Shown: one piece after another, positions 8,382 through 16,255 of the stretch
Position numbering within the stretch: the first letter of the stretch is position 1
Layout of the letters: each line of letters opens with the position of its first letter
DNA from: Acidobacteriota bacterium
Lineage (GTDB): Bacteria > Acidobacteriota > Blastocatellia > UBA7656
Assembly (NCBI GenBank): GCA_038040445.1
Contig: JBBPIG010000007.1
Location: forward strand, 200,310 to 264,309
Length of the DNA stretch: 64,000 nucleotides
Direction of reading: 5' to 3'
Made by a program: the position numbers and the translations under genes
Notes under the pieces: generated by a model
Databases searched by the model: none
What the model was told of the DNA's origin: nothing
The model's input: the letters and a program-made list of their open reading frames with translations, nothing else

Positions 8382-8792
8382 TCACTTTATTCGCTTGGCC
8401 AATTGTATCAGGAATTCATCGAACTGGTTAAGGTCAATTGATTTTACGTCCTTCATTGGAGCGATTGCGTCGTGGTTGACTTGGTTCAGTATAGGCGTAA
8501 CACGTTTGTGTTGACCCGAGACGGCTCCTATTTCGTAGATAACCCAGTGTGACTTAACGCTCTTTGGCGACACTAAGACAATTGCCTCGTTGCAAGCATC
8601 GATTCCCCGGATGATCTCGCCGACAAGTGCATCGCCTCCTTTGAGATCATTCTTGTCTAGCCAGGTTGCGGCGCCGAGCGCCCTTATCTGCTTGTCTATC
8701 TGTTCCGCTATCCAGATATCCGTTGAAGAGTGGCTTATGAATACCAGGTATGGCCTGGCCTTTACTTTAGGTTTCGGGTGGCTCTTTGCCAT
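8382..8792 (-). CDS. Single-domain TIR protein B
   Basis: A 136-residue TIR-domain protein with a short basic N-tail. Motifs are YLVFISHSSTDIWIAEQI, then ACNEAIVLVSPKSV, SHWVIYEIGAVSG with the WxxxE glutamate, and KRVTPIL. It is clearly a distant paralogue of the next gene downstream, sharing the spacing and the HKRVTP box, but the second strand differs (TWLDKNDLKGGD). A GAGG box precedes the ATG closely. Both proteins lack any sensor or effector domain of their own and would have to work with each other or with partners elsewhere. Confidence 0.8.
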   Translation of the reverse strand: MAKSHPKPKVKARPYLVFISHSSTDIWIAEQIDKQIRALGAATWLDKNDLKGGDALVGEIIRGIDACNEAIVLVSPKSVKSHWVIYEIGAVSGQHKRVTPILNQVNHDAIAPMKDVKSIDLNQFDEFLIQLAKRIK

Positions 8793-8964
8793 TACCTCAT
8801 CTCTGACTGCTTTAGCTTACTCATTGAGACCTGTGGTAGTCAGGGCTGATTCTCTCAAACAGCGCGGGAAATGGCAACAGTCGTGGTAACGCCGGAGGAG
8901 TTTGACTCGGCCGCGACGCGGTGCTAGGTTGCTTGTTCTCAAACTGCTCTTTGTGAATCGTCAC

Positions 8965-9160
8965 GAATAGCTTCAGGTGCCCCGAGAGTCGGGGAGAATA
9001 GGGAAGCGGGTGAGATTCCCGCGCGGTCCCGCCACTGTGATGCTCTCGAAGCCGCCGGCCACCGAGCCACTGATCTTGTATCGGGAAGGCTGCCAGCGGC
9101 AAAGATGTGCGGTCGATTTTTGACCCGCGTCTGCGAGACTAAGTCAGGAGACCTGCCCGA
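8965..9160 (+). ncRNA. Cobalamin riboswitch upstream of btuF
   Basis: The element shows the conserved cobalamin-riboswitch core in order: GGGAAGCGGGTGAGATTCCC, then the B12 box region GGTCCCGCCACTGTGA, a variable arm with GCCACTGAT and GGGAAGGC, and the closing AAGTCAGGAGACCTGCC. It binds adenosylcobalamin or related cobalamins and switches downstream gene expression. A T-tailed hairpin follows 70 bases later, so control is probably at transcription. It precedes the vitamin B12 ABC transporter genes, as expected. Confidence 0.95.
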
Positions 9161-9229
9161 AGCGTGTTGCGAGCCGAACGCTCTCCGCGCGAGAGGGCAA
9201 GGCGCGCCGGAGCACCTTCTTTATCAGCT

Positions 9230-9276
9230 CCTGCTCGACCCATCGCGTGGATTGGTCGGCGGGGGCTTTTTCTTTT
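9230..9276 (+). terminator. Intrinsic terminator, expression platform of the first B12 riboswitch
   Basis: The 5' arm CCTGCTCGACC pairs with the 3' arm GGTCGGCGGGG (one bulged T and one wobble), and the sequence continues into CTTTTTCTTTT. With the cobalamin aptamer just upstream this is a classic ligand-controlled terminator: cobalamin binding should favour it and switch off B12 uptake. Confidence 0.7.
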
Positions 9277-10243
9277 GCACAGCCAAGGATCGATCACATT
9301 CAAAGAGTCTTCGCGGCAGGCTGGTTGTTCGCAGCGCGCCCATCGCCGAGCCCTCCTATTTGCCGGCATCGCACTTGCGGCGATGGCATGCACGGCTTGC
9401 GTTTCGAAGAGCGCGGCCCCCGATGGCACGCGACCCTTTGTCGATGAGATCGGACGCACGATCCAGGTCAAGTTGCACCCTCAGCGAATCGTCTCGCTCG
9501 CGCCCTCTGTCACCGAGACCCTGTTCGCGCTCGGGCTAGGCGATCGCATAGTCGGAGTCACCTCCTATTGTGACTACCCTGTGGAGGCAACGAGCAAGGA
9601 AAGGGTCGGCGACACGATGCGCCCTGGCATTGAACGCATAGTGGCGCTGAAGCCCGATCTGGTCATCGCCTCAACCGCAAGCCAACTCGAGGAATTTGTG
9701 CACAGCCTCGATCAGGCCGGGGTCCCAATCTATGTCAGCAACCCTCGAGATATGGAAGGGGTCCTCAAGTCTATCGAGATGACTGCCGAGTTGACCGGTG
9801 TTTCGGAACGCGGGCGGGATCTCTGCGATCAATTGCGCGCGCGCATCGAAGCGGTTCAAGCGCGCACAGACAGGCTGGAACGGCCGCGCGTCCTATTCGT
9901 GCTGAGCTCGAGCCCGCTGATAACCGCCGGCGGACGAAGCTTCATCAACGATCTGATCAATCGAGCCGGTGGCCGGTCGATCTCCGCCGATCAGAATAGC
10001 GACTACCCCCAGTACAGCCTCGAGACCGCGGTAGCCGGACGGCCTGAAGTCATCTTTCTCCAGACCGGTGACGCGGCATTTCCCAACCGGCTTAAGGAGA
10101 CCCCAGCGGCAACGTCGGGCAGAGTATTTCACCTTGACAACAATCTGCTTTTACGGCCAGGACCTCGCGTTGTCCAGGGGCTAGAGGAGATGGCGACGAG
10201 GATTCACCCGGAAGCGTTTGGAAAAAGCGAGAACCCCGAATGA
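9275..10243 (+). CDS. btuF: Vitamin B12 ABC transporter substrate-binding protein
   Basis: A periplasmic cobalamin-binding lipoprotein or exported protein. After a basic stretch comes a hydrophobic signal segment (LLFAGIALAAMAC) with an imperfect lipobox cysteine, then the class III binding-protein domain: VDEIGRTIQVKLHPQRIVSLAPSVTE is the hallmark opening (given here in part), followed by GVTSYCDYP, ALKPDLVIAS and the C-terminal lobe with GGRSFINDLI. The frame is open from a GTG at 9164, but a riboswitch terminator lies between 9230 and 9276, so translation should begin after it. The TTG at 9275 is the only usual in-frame start before the signal segment. Its stop overlaps the btuC start by four bases. 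Confidence 0.85.
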   Translation: MHSQGSITFKESSRQAGCSQRAHRRALLFAGIALAAMACTACVSKSAAPDGTRPFVDEIGRTIQVKLHPQRIVSLAPSVTETLFALGLGDRIVGVTSYCDYPVEATSKERVGDTMRPGIERIVALKPDLVIASTASQLEEFVHSLDQAGVPIYVSNPRDMEGVLKSIEMTAELTGVSERGRDLCDQLRARIEAVQARTDRLERPRVLFVLSSSPLITAGGRSFINDLINRAGGRSISADQNSDYPQYSLETAVAGRPEVIFLQTGDAAFPNRLKETPAATSGRVFHLDNNLLLRPGPRVVQGLEEMATRIHPEAFGKSENPE

Positions 10244-11292
10244 GCGCGACGGCAACCGTGGATATGAAACCGGAAGGCTTGCGCGAAAGGCTCACCGCGC
10301 GACGATTGGTGCTTACTCTCGTCGTGCTTGGCATCGTGCTCGTTTTGTTTGTTGCTATCGCGACCGCAGTCGGTAGCGAGCATGTGACCATCGGATCGGT
10401 TCTTAGAATCGTCGCCGCCGAGATCACTGGCCGCACAGCGGACGTCACACCTGAGCAACGAATCATCATCGCCGGAATTCGATTGCCACGGGTGTTGATG
10501 GCGATAGTGGTCGGCGCCGCGTTGTCGGTTGCCGGCGGGGCTTACCAGGCGCTGTTGCGGAATCCGCTTGGGGACCCTTACATCCTCGGCGTGTCCACCG
10601 GCGCCGCGCTTGGCGCGATATTGGCTACCGTTTTCGCTGAGACGCTACCGCTAAGCCGTCCGGCTGCGGCATTCATAGGCGCCGTCGCAACCATCGCTGT
10701 CGTGTACGTGCTCGGTCAGAGCCGCCATGGTGGAACCAGCGAACGATTGATACTTGCCGGGGTGATCGTCAACGCGTTCCTGTCGTCCGGCGTTATTTTT
10801 TTGGTGACCACCGCGTCAGGTTCTCGTCAGCGCAGTGTGCTCTCGTGGCTGATTGGCGACCTGAGCGGTGAATCCCGCCTGTTGCCGCTGGTCGGCCTGT
10901 TCGTTTTGGCGGGGATCGGAGTGATTTACGCGAATGCGCGCAGCTTGAATTTACTGATGACCGGCGAAGAAGAAGCGCTGGCGTTAGGCGTCGAAGTCAC
11001 CCGAGTGAAGGTCACGGTGTATCTCGCGGCGTCATTGATCACAGGCGCGGCGGTGGCTGTGAGCGGTGTGATCGGGTTTGTTGGTTTGATCGTCCCACAC
11101 GCGATTCGCCTCGCCGGAGGCAGCGACAACCGGCTGGTCATTCCTGCGTCGGCGCTGGTGGGAGGCGCATTCCTATTGCTTGCGGACACGGTCGCGCGCA
11201 CGGTGATCTCGCCTCGCGAGCTTCACATCGGGGTGATCACAGCGATGATAGGCGCACCGGTGTTCATTTACTTGCTGCGACGAACAAGCTGA
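10240..11292 (+). CDS. btuC: Vitamin B12 ABC transporter permease
   Basis: A 350-residue FecCD/BtuC-type permease with about ten membrane segments. Family markers are RLPRVLMAIVVGAALSVAGG, QALLRNPLGDPYILGVS, the loop GVEVTRVK that contacts the ATPase, and GFVGLIVPHAIRLAGG. It forms the inner-membrane channel for cobalamin with BtuD and receives substrate from BtuF. The start ATGA overlaps the btuF stop, pointing to coupled translation. Iron-siderophore permeases share this fold. The cobalamin assignment rests mainly on the riboswitch upstream. Confidence 0.92.
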   Translation: MSATATVDMKPEGLRERLTARRLVLTLVVLGIVLVLFVAIATAVGSEHVTIGSVLRIVAAEITGRTADVTPEQRIIIAGIRLPRVLMAIVVGAALSVAGGAYQALLRNPLGDPYILGVSTGAALGAILATVFAETLPLSRPAAAFIGAVATIAVVYVLGQSRHGGTSERLILAGVIVNAFLSSGVIFLVTTASGSRQRSVLSWLIGDLSGESRLLPLVGLFVLAGIGVIYANARSLNLLMTGEEEALALGVEVTRVKVTVYLAASLITGAAVAVSGVIGFVGLIVPHAIRLAGGSDNRLVIPASALVGGAFLLLADTVARTVISPRELHIGVITAMIGAPVFIYLLRRTS

Positions 11293-11310
11293 CGAAACGG
11301 GTTCCCGATC

Positions 11311-12093
11311 ATGCTCGAAGTGAGAAGCGTTCAATTCAGCTACGCCGAGCCGGTGCTCAACGAGCTGTCATTTGAAATTGGCGCCGGGCAGTTGCTTGCG
11401 GTGCTGGGGCCGAACGGGTCGGGCAAGAGCACATTGCTCAAGATCATAGTCGGGATACTCTCGCCCGCCAACGGCAGCGTTTTGATCGGCGGTCGCGATC
11501 TGTCATCGATGAATCGGCGTGAAGCCGCTCGTTTGATTGGCTACGTTGCGCAGGACTCGGCGGTGAGATTCCCACTCACCGCAATGGAGTTTGTGCTGCA
11601 AGGACGATTCGCTCAAGGCCGGCTGATAGGGTTCGAAAGCAGCGAAGACATTGAAGAGGCACGGCGCGCGATGGAACTGACCCGGACCACGCAGTTCGCA
11701 TCGCGCCGGCTGATTGAATTGTCGGGTGGAGAGCGACAACGAGTGATGCTGGCCCGCTCGCTGGCGGCGCGTCCCCGGTTGTTGGTTTTGGATGAACCGG
11801 TTGCGAATCTGGACATATCGCATCAAGTGAAGATGCTCGATTTGGTGCGAACGCTCACGAGCGAGCGCGAGATGTCGGCGATCGTCGTCACCCACGAGCT
11901 GAATCTGGCGGCCGATTTCGCGACAAGCGCGCTGCTTTTGAAGACGGGCTCGATGATCGCGTTCGGAACGCCGGAGGACGTGATGACCGAGCCGCTGCTG
12001 CGAAGCGTGTTTGAAACGAATTTGATAGTTGATGCAAATCCGGCGAGCGGCTCGCCCAGGGTAACGCTTATTCGAGACGTCCGTAGTCAGTAG
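11311..12093 (+). CDS. btuD: Vitamin B12 ABC transporter ATP-binding protein
   Basis: A 260-residue ABC ATPase of the FecE/BtuD type: Walker A GPNGSGKST, Q-loop YVAQDS, signature LSGGERQRV, Walker B RLLVLDEPVANLD and the switch His in VVTHELN. It lies 18 bp after btuC with the same orientation. The last codons and the stop codon (reading VRSQ then TAG) are made of the heptamer repeat that begins at this point, so the normal 3' end seems to have been replaced or extended by the repeat. Confidence 0.92.
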   Translation: MLEVRSVQFSYAEPVLNELSFEIGAGQLLAVLGPNGSGKSTLLKIIVGILSPANGSVLIGGRDLSSMNRREAARLIGYVAQDSAVRFPLTAMEFVLQGRFAQGRLIGFESSEDIEEARRAMELTRTTQFASRRLIELSGGERQRVMLARSLAARPRLLVLDEPVANLDISHQVKMLDLVRTLTSEREMSAIVVTHELNLAADFATSALLLKTGSMIAFGTPEDVMTEPLLRSVFETNLIVDANPASGSPRVTLIRDVRSQ

Positions 12094-12235
12094 TTCGTAG
12101 TCCGTAGCCAGTAGTCCGTAGTCAGTAATCCGCGGTCGAGCAGTCGCATTTTGATAGTCCACAGCCGTTTTGCTGGAACGGTGGTTGTTCTGGCGGCGAG
12201 CCACGGACCACGGACCACGGACTACGGACTAATTT
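12080..12235. repeat. Heptamer array in inverted orientation (GTCCGTA type), copy 1
   Basis: Left half 12080-12135: units GTCCGTA, GTCAGTA, GTTCGTA in 7-bp steps. Right half 12201-12232: the complement as ACGGACC/ACGGACT units. The intervening ~65 bases are unrelated. It lies between btuD and the second cobalamin riboswitch and supplies the btuD stop codon. Confidence 0.85.
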
Positions 12236-12237
12236 GC

Positions 12238-12470
12238 AAATCTGGATCGTTGTGCGGGGAAGGCGGTGAAAGACCGCCACTGTCCCGCAACTGTGATGCG
12301 CAACGAAACCGGCATCATGCCACTGCCTGCAAAGGTGGGAAGGCGCCGGCGTAGGAAGTCAGTAGTCCGTGGTCAGTAGTTGGTAGCTCGTTGTTCGAAA
12401 CGCTGCTTTGAGAGCTACGGACTACTGACCACGGACTTCGGACTAATTGGCGCTAAGTCAGGAACCCGCT
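12238..12470 (+). ncRNA. Cobalamin riboswitch upstream of the TonB receptor, with a repeat hairpin in a variable arm
   Basis: Conserved blocks are GGGGAAGGCGGTGAAAGACC, GCCACTGTCCCGCAACTGTGA, then GCCACTGCCTGC and GGTGGGAAGGCG, and finally AAGTCAGGAACCCGC. The core therefore matches a cobalamin riboswitch. Between GGGAAGGCG and AAGTCAGGA, where family members normally have a short variable stem, lie about 90 bases (12355-12447) of the GTCCGTA-type heptamer repeat in inverted orientation. They can form a hairpin of at least 16 perfect base pairs (AGTCCGTGGTCAGTAG with its complement). It controls the B12 receptor gene. Confidence 0.9.
12355..12447. repeat. Heptamer inverted repeat inside the riboswitch, copy 2
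   Basis: AGTCCGTGGTCAGTAG at about 12364-12379 and CTACTGACCACGGACT at about 12421-12436 are exact reverse complements. Flanking units extend the likeness to the array at 12080-12235 and to those at 44.3 and 45.6 kb. Confidence 0.85.
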
Positions 12471-12477
12471 CGGCGAT

Positions 12478-12500
12478 CCGCGGAAATAACTCTTTCGCGG
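12478..12500 (+). promoter_or_regulatory. Hairpin abutting the receptor ribosome-binding site
   Basis: CCGCGGAAA pairs with TTTCGCGG (one bulged G), and the strong ribosome site AAAGGAG follows at once. Lying between the riboswitch and the start codon, it may be part of the expression platform, here acting on translation rather than termination, since no T-run follows. Confidence 0.45.
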
Positions 12501-12512
12501 AAAGGAGAATCC

Positions 12513-14930
12513 ATGTCTGACCAATTATCAAGAAAGCTGTCCATCCAGTGTCTCGCTCTCACCATCATTTCAGTCCTCGCGCTCACCTCAATCGCAGTTG
12601 CCGGCGCGGGAAGCGGGCGGATTGAAGGAAGCGTAGTTGATCCAACAGGCGCGAAGGTCGCCGGCGCGCGCGTTGTGCTTCGCAATGCGACCGGACTCGT
12701 AGCTTACGAAACGCGCACAGACAACGAAGGTCACTTTTCAATCGCTGAGGTTGCCAACGACCGCTACCAGGTAACGGTCGAAGCGCCGGGGTTTTCCCAC
12801 AGGCGTCAAGCGGCAGTTGAGCTGCGGGCGGGCGCGACTGAAACGGTGAACGTACAGCTTGAGATTGCCGCCATTTCAGATCACCTGATAGTCACGGCGA
12901 CTCGGACCGCGACTTCGACAAACGAGTTAGGCGGCTCCATCACCGTTGTCACCAAAGAAGATCTGACCCGCAAGAATTACTCGCTCATCTCCGAACCACT
13001 GAGGCAGATTCCAGGACTCGCGGTTGTGCAAACGGGCGGGCGCGGCGGGTTGACGTCGATTTTCGCGCGCGGCGGCGAGTCGGACTACAACAAGGTGTTG
13101 ATAGACGGCGTGCCGGTCAATAGGGCGGGCGGCGCTTTTGATTTTGCCTTCCTCACACCCGAGAATGTCGAGCGAATAGAAGTTGTGCGCGGACCACAAA
13201 GCGCGGTATTCGGCTCCGACGCAATGACTAGTGCGATTCAGATCTTTACGCGGCGCGGCGTCACGCCCGTCCCAGAGTTTGAATTACAAGCGGAAGGAGG
13301 GAGCTTCGATTTTCACAGGGAGGCGGCACGGCTATCGGGGGTCGCCGGCTGGTTCGATTACTCCGCGGCCTTTGGTTATCAAACGACCGGCGGACGATTC
13401 CGAAATAGCGATTTCATCAATCGCTCGGCTTCGGCTAACCTCGGTTTTCGTCTTACGCAGCAGGGCGACCTGCGAATAACATCGCGTTGGAACAACGGGA
13501 CGCTCGGAGTGCCCGGACCTACGGCGATTCTGTTTGCCGATCCGGACGCAAGACAAAAGCATCGAGACCTTGCGCTTGCCGCCACGCTCAATCTGAAAAC
13601 GACCAAGCGGTTTCATCAGACTGCGCGGTTTGTTTATTCAGAGTTCGATACGAACAACTTTGATCCGAACGCTCAGGACCTGACAACGCCTGGCACGCCC
13701 CCGGCGGGGCCCGACGTCTTCGGTGGTGATTTCAGGTCAGCCTTTCAAGATCATCAGAAGCGCAGCGGCGTTCACTATCAGAGCATCGCCGCCGTCACAG
13801 GCTCGAACGTCCTGACCGCCGGGGTGGATTTCGAGCACGAGTCGGCCGTGATAACGAGCAGCAATGACTTCTCGCGCAGCCGAGTCTCGCCTGACAGGAA
13901 TAACCTCGGGCTTTATGTTCAGGAGCAAGCCGCCTGGCGCGAGCGTTTGTTTGTCACTGCGGGTGTGCGCTTCGAGCGCAACACGGGCGCCGTACCCGAT
14001 GACTTGAGGCTAGTGCTGGAGTCTCTGGGTTCGAGCGTGCCTTCAGGTGACATCGGATTCGGCTGGGCTACAAACCCTCGAGTAAGCGTTTCCCTGCTTG
14101 CGCGTGAGCATCAGGAGAGCGCGCTGGTAGGGGCGACCCGGCTCAAGGCGAGCTTCGGCACCGGTATCAAAGAGCCCACGCTTGATGAAGCCTTCGGCCC
14201 GAGCAGCGACGCACTCGGCAATCCCAGCCTCAAGCCAGAGCGCGCAATCAGCTTCGAGGTCGGTGTTGTGCAAGAGTTCTTCGGCCGCAGAGCGAGCGTG
14301 GAGCTGAATTACTACGACAACCGGTTTAGAAACTTAATCATCTTCGAATCAACGCCGGCGTTCGGGCCGATCCGGTTGCCCAGCGGCGTTCTTACTAACT
14401 TCGTCAACGCCGACCGCGCGTCCGGGCGCGGCCTGGAGTTGATCGCCAGCGCACGGCCCGGCGGCGTGTTGAGGCGCCTACGACTCCTCGGGACGTACAC
14501 CTTCCTGCGCTCCCGGTTAGACCGAGCGGCCGATGTGCTCGCGTTTCCGCCGCCAACTTTCGAGGCCGTGCTGGCGCCGAACCCCGAGCTTGGTCTCCCG
14601 CTGCTTCGCAGGCCGCGGCACTCGGGCAGTTTCGAGATCAGTTGGATCAGTCAGCGATTCGATGTCACGCTTGATGGCTCAATTGTTGGACGACGGCGAG
14701 ACTTCATACCTTTTCCGTTTGCGAAGTTTGACCATACCGGGCAGCCGGTATTCAACGAAGGTTACGGCAAGCTAAGCGTCGCGGGCTCCTATCGGTTCAA
14801 CAGATTTGTCAGCGCATTCGCCCGCGTGGACAACCTGTTGAATCAGGATTACCAGGAGGTGATCGGTTTTCCGGCTTACCGCTTGAACTTCAGCGGAGGT
14901 CTGCGGGTTAGAGTGGGAGCAAGCAAGTGA
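12513..14930 (+). CDS. btuB: TonB-dependent receptor for vitamin B12 (BtuB-like)
   Basis: The start is chosen at ATG 12513 behind AAAGGAG. A signal peptide (hydrophobic ILALTS region ending in VAGAG) leads to a carboxypeptidase-regulatory-like domain (residues ~30-115: IEGSVVDPTGAKVAGARVVL), then the plug domain (SISV-like ITVVTKEDL, GGRGGLTSIFARGG, DGVPVN, ERIEVVRGPQSAVFGSDA) and a 22-strand beta-barrel ending in an aromatic-rich last strand (LNFSGGLRVRVG). It is an outer-membrane, TonB-energised importer. The cobalamin riboswitch in its leader and the btuFCD genes before it identify the ligand as a cobamide. The N-terminal extension is typical of Acidobacteria and Bacteroidota receptors. 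Confidence 0.92.
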   Translation: MSDQLSRKLSIQCLALTIISVLALTSIAVAGAGSGRIEGSVVDPTGAKVAGARVVLRNATGLVAYETRTDNEGHFSIAEVANDRYQVTVEAPGFSHRRQAAVELRAGATETVNVQLEIAAISDHLIVTATRTATSTNELGGSITVVTKEDLTRKNYSLISEPLRQIPGLAVVQTGGRGGLTSIFARGGESDYNKVLIDGVPVNRAGGAFDFAFLTPENVERIEVVRGPQSAVFGSDAMTSAIQIFTRRGVTPVPEFELQAEGGSFDFHREAARLSGVAGWFDYSAAFGYQTTGGRFRNSDFINRSASANLGFRLTQQGDLRITSRWNNGTLGVPGPTAILFADPDARQKHRDLALAATLNLKTTKRFHQTARFVYSEFDTNNFDPNAQDLTTPGTPPAGPDVFGGDFRSAFQDHQKRSGVHYQSIAAVTGSNVLTAGVDFEHESAVITSSNDFSRSRVSPDRNNLGLYVQEQAAWRERLFVTAGVRFERNTGAVPDDLRLVLESLGSSVPSGDIGFGWATNPRVSVSLLAREHQESALVGATRLKASFGTGIKEPTLDEAFGPSSDALGNPSLKPERAISFEVGVVQEFFGRRASVELNYYDNRFRNLIIFESTPAFGPIRLPSGVLTNFVNADRASGRGLELIASARPGGVLRRLRLLGTYTFLRSRLDRAADVLAFPPPTFEAVLAPNPELGLPLLRRPRHSGSFEISWISQRFDVTLDGSIVGRRRDFIPFPFAKFDHTGQPVFNEGYGKLSVAGSYRFNRFVSAFARVDNLLNQDYQEVIGFPAYRLNFSGGLRVRVGASK

Positions 14931-14999
14931 CAGGGCACAGCTCACCTCAGACGCCAAGCCTGGCTGACAGGGTTCTTGCAGGCTGTTGGCTGACGATAG

Positions 15000-15203
15000 C
15001 TAGGCTGTTTGACCGTGAGCGCCTTCTCGCTTGAGCATTCGCTGATACATCTCGCGCAGGTGGAGGGCCAGTTCCAACCGCTTGCGCGAGATACCCATCA
15101 ACTTCTTGTTGCCTCGCTGACGGGCACCTTCGAACGTCGCGCGTAAAGACTTGATTTCGTCCTCTTGCGCTCGCAGCCGCTCTTTGAAGTAGTCTTCGGG
15201 CAT
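15000..15203 (-). CDS. Small charged coiled-coil protein, unknown
   Basis: A 67-residue, highly charged frame with no membrane segment. The sequence (LRAQEDEIKSLRATFEGARQ and following) should be helical, with heptad-like spacing of Leu and Ile, so a small coiled coil is likely. No family is recognised. The ribosome site is weak. The gene is isolated between the B12 receptor and the peptidoglycan-binding protein. It might be a real small cytoplasmic protein, but a chance frame is possible. Confidence 0.45.
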   Translation of the reverse strand: MPEDYFKERLRAQEDEIKSLRATFEGARQRGNKKLMGISRKRLELALHLREMYQRMLKREGAHGQTA

Positions 15204-15364
15204 CCCGATACAACCTAATCAGTCTTGTTCTTGTGAACTGAGGGGGGAGGCCAACCAGTTCCAACTTACGTACCCACTGCAAGGGGCGATTAATTCCGCG
15301 CGGTATTATACCTGAATTGCTTATCTCGTGAAACCGCAAGCCGCGATATCGAAACTCGGGTTGC

Positions 15365-15913
15365 TCACTGCCCGGGCCGCTTCTCGCTTACGGTGCTGAC
15401 CGGCGCCGCATAACCGTTGTTGCTGCGTTTCGGAACGCCCAACTTCTTAAGCAAAGGCGCCGAAGGTAACCCGGTTTGTGACAATCCGTTCTTAGCCTGA
15501 AACCGCTTCATCGCTTCGATCGTGGCATCGTCGTATAGCCCCGAAGCCGGGCCGTCCATGTGGCCGGCCTTGATCAACGCGTTTTGTATCTCGGTCACGC
15601 GTTCGGTTGGGATGCCGGGCGCCGGCCGTGAAGCGCCAGGAGCGACTGTAGGCTGCGGCTCGTACCTTCTACGATTTTGGCGGCGCGCGCGTGCGAGAAG
15701 ACGGCCGCGCTTCCCACGTACTGCGTATTTGCCGCGTCCGCGTTTTTCACGGCGCGCGACGGCTCGGCTTGCCCGGCCATGACGCGCGTCTCGCTTCAGG
15801 TGGCTACGAGAAGAGGCGCGGCTGGAGCGGGACTTCTTTGCAGCAGCTACATCGGCGCTTACCAGCGTCATCAACAACGCGATCACCAAAACGGAAGCCC
15901 ATTTTCGTCGCAT
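15365..15913 (-). CDS. Exported basic protein with C-terminal peptidoglycan-binding domain
   Basis: Start at the ATG of MRRKWASV. A signal peptide (VLVIALLMTLVSADVAAA) is followed by ~80 residues very rich in Arg, Lys, Ser and Ala, then a PG_binding_1 domain: ERVTEIQNALIKAGHMDGP, YDDATIEAMKRFQAKNGL and LLKKLGV. Such domains bind peptidoglycan in the periplasm. The basic segment may hold anionic polymers. No enzymatic domain is present. A strong promoter lies 64 bp upstream. Confidence 0.75.
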   Translation of the reverse strand: MRRKWASVLVIALLMTLVSADVAAAKKSRSSRASSRSHLKRDARHGRASRAVARREKRGRGKYAVRGKRGRLLARARRQNRRRYEPQPTVAPGASRPAPGIPTERVTEIQNALIKAGHMDGPASGLYDDATIEAMKRFQAKNGLSQTGLPSAPLLKKLGVPKRSNNGYAAPVSTVSEKRPGQ

Positions 15914-15976
15914 ACAATCCTCTGTCACGTGGGGAGAATCTGTTTTGCACTGCTGGCTGGGGCGGCCCGGTGCAGG

Positions 15977-16004
15977 ATTATATCACTAATATCGAAGTTG
16001 GCAA
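15977..16004 (-). promoter_or_regulatory. Sigma-70 type promoter for the peptidoglycan-binding gene
   Basis: Read on the minus strand, TTGCCA (-35, one mismatch to TTGACA), a 16-base spacer and a perfect TATAAT (-10) point toward the start at 15913. The expected transcript would carry a leader of about 55 bases. Confidence 0.65.
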
Positions 16005-16009
16005 CAAGA

Positions 16010-16255
16010 CCTCTTTGGAGCGCGCCGCCCTCGGCCGAAAATCTCGCCGGGCGTGTACCGGCGGACGCTTTGGCTGTCTCACCTCATGGTCGCACTTGCC
16101 AAGAGATCCCTCAGGCGATAGGCGGAGATGTTCCGTGAGTGCGCCTTTTTCATCATTGTGCCGCGCTTCTCCGGCAGTTGCTGTTTCACCGAGCCAAAGC
16201 GCCGCGTGGTGGAAGTCGGGGAAGTTGTTGGTCGAGAGCGGCGCACTCCAAATCT
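16010..16255. ncRNA. Candidate rod-shaped structured RNA, about 240 nt
   Basis: Segment 16014-16038 pairs with 16229-16253 over ~24 positions (TTTGGAG, GCGCCGC and CTCG blocks, with isolated C.A or G.U positions). Inside it, CGCTTTGGCT at 16066-16075 pairs exactly with AGCCAAAGCG at 16192-16201. A small hairpin CGCCGG/CCGGCG lies in one strand of the internal loop at 16045-16062. Two of the three irregular pairs become G.U if the RNA is read from the minus strand. The closing stem, large bubble with a hairpin on one side and long apical arm recall 6S RNA, and ymdB neighbours 6S RNA in some genomes, but no conserved primary motif was recognised. Family and strand are open. Confidence 0.5.
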
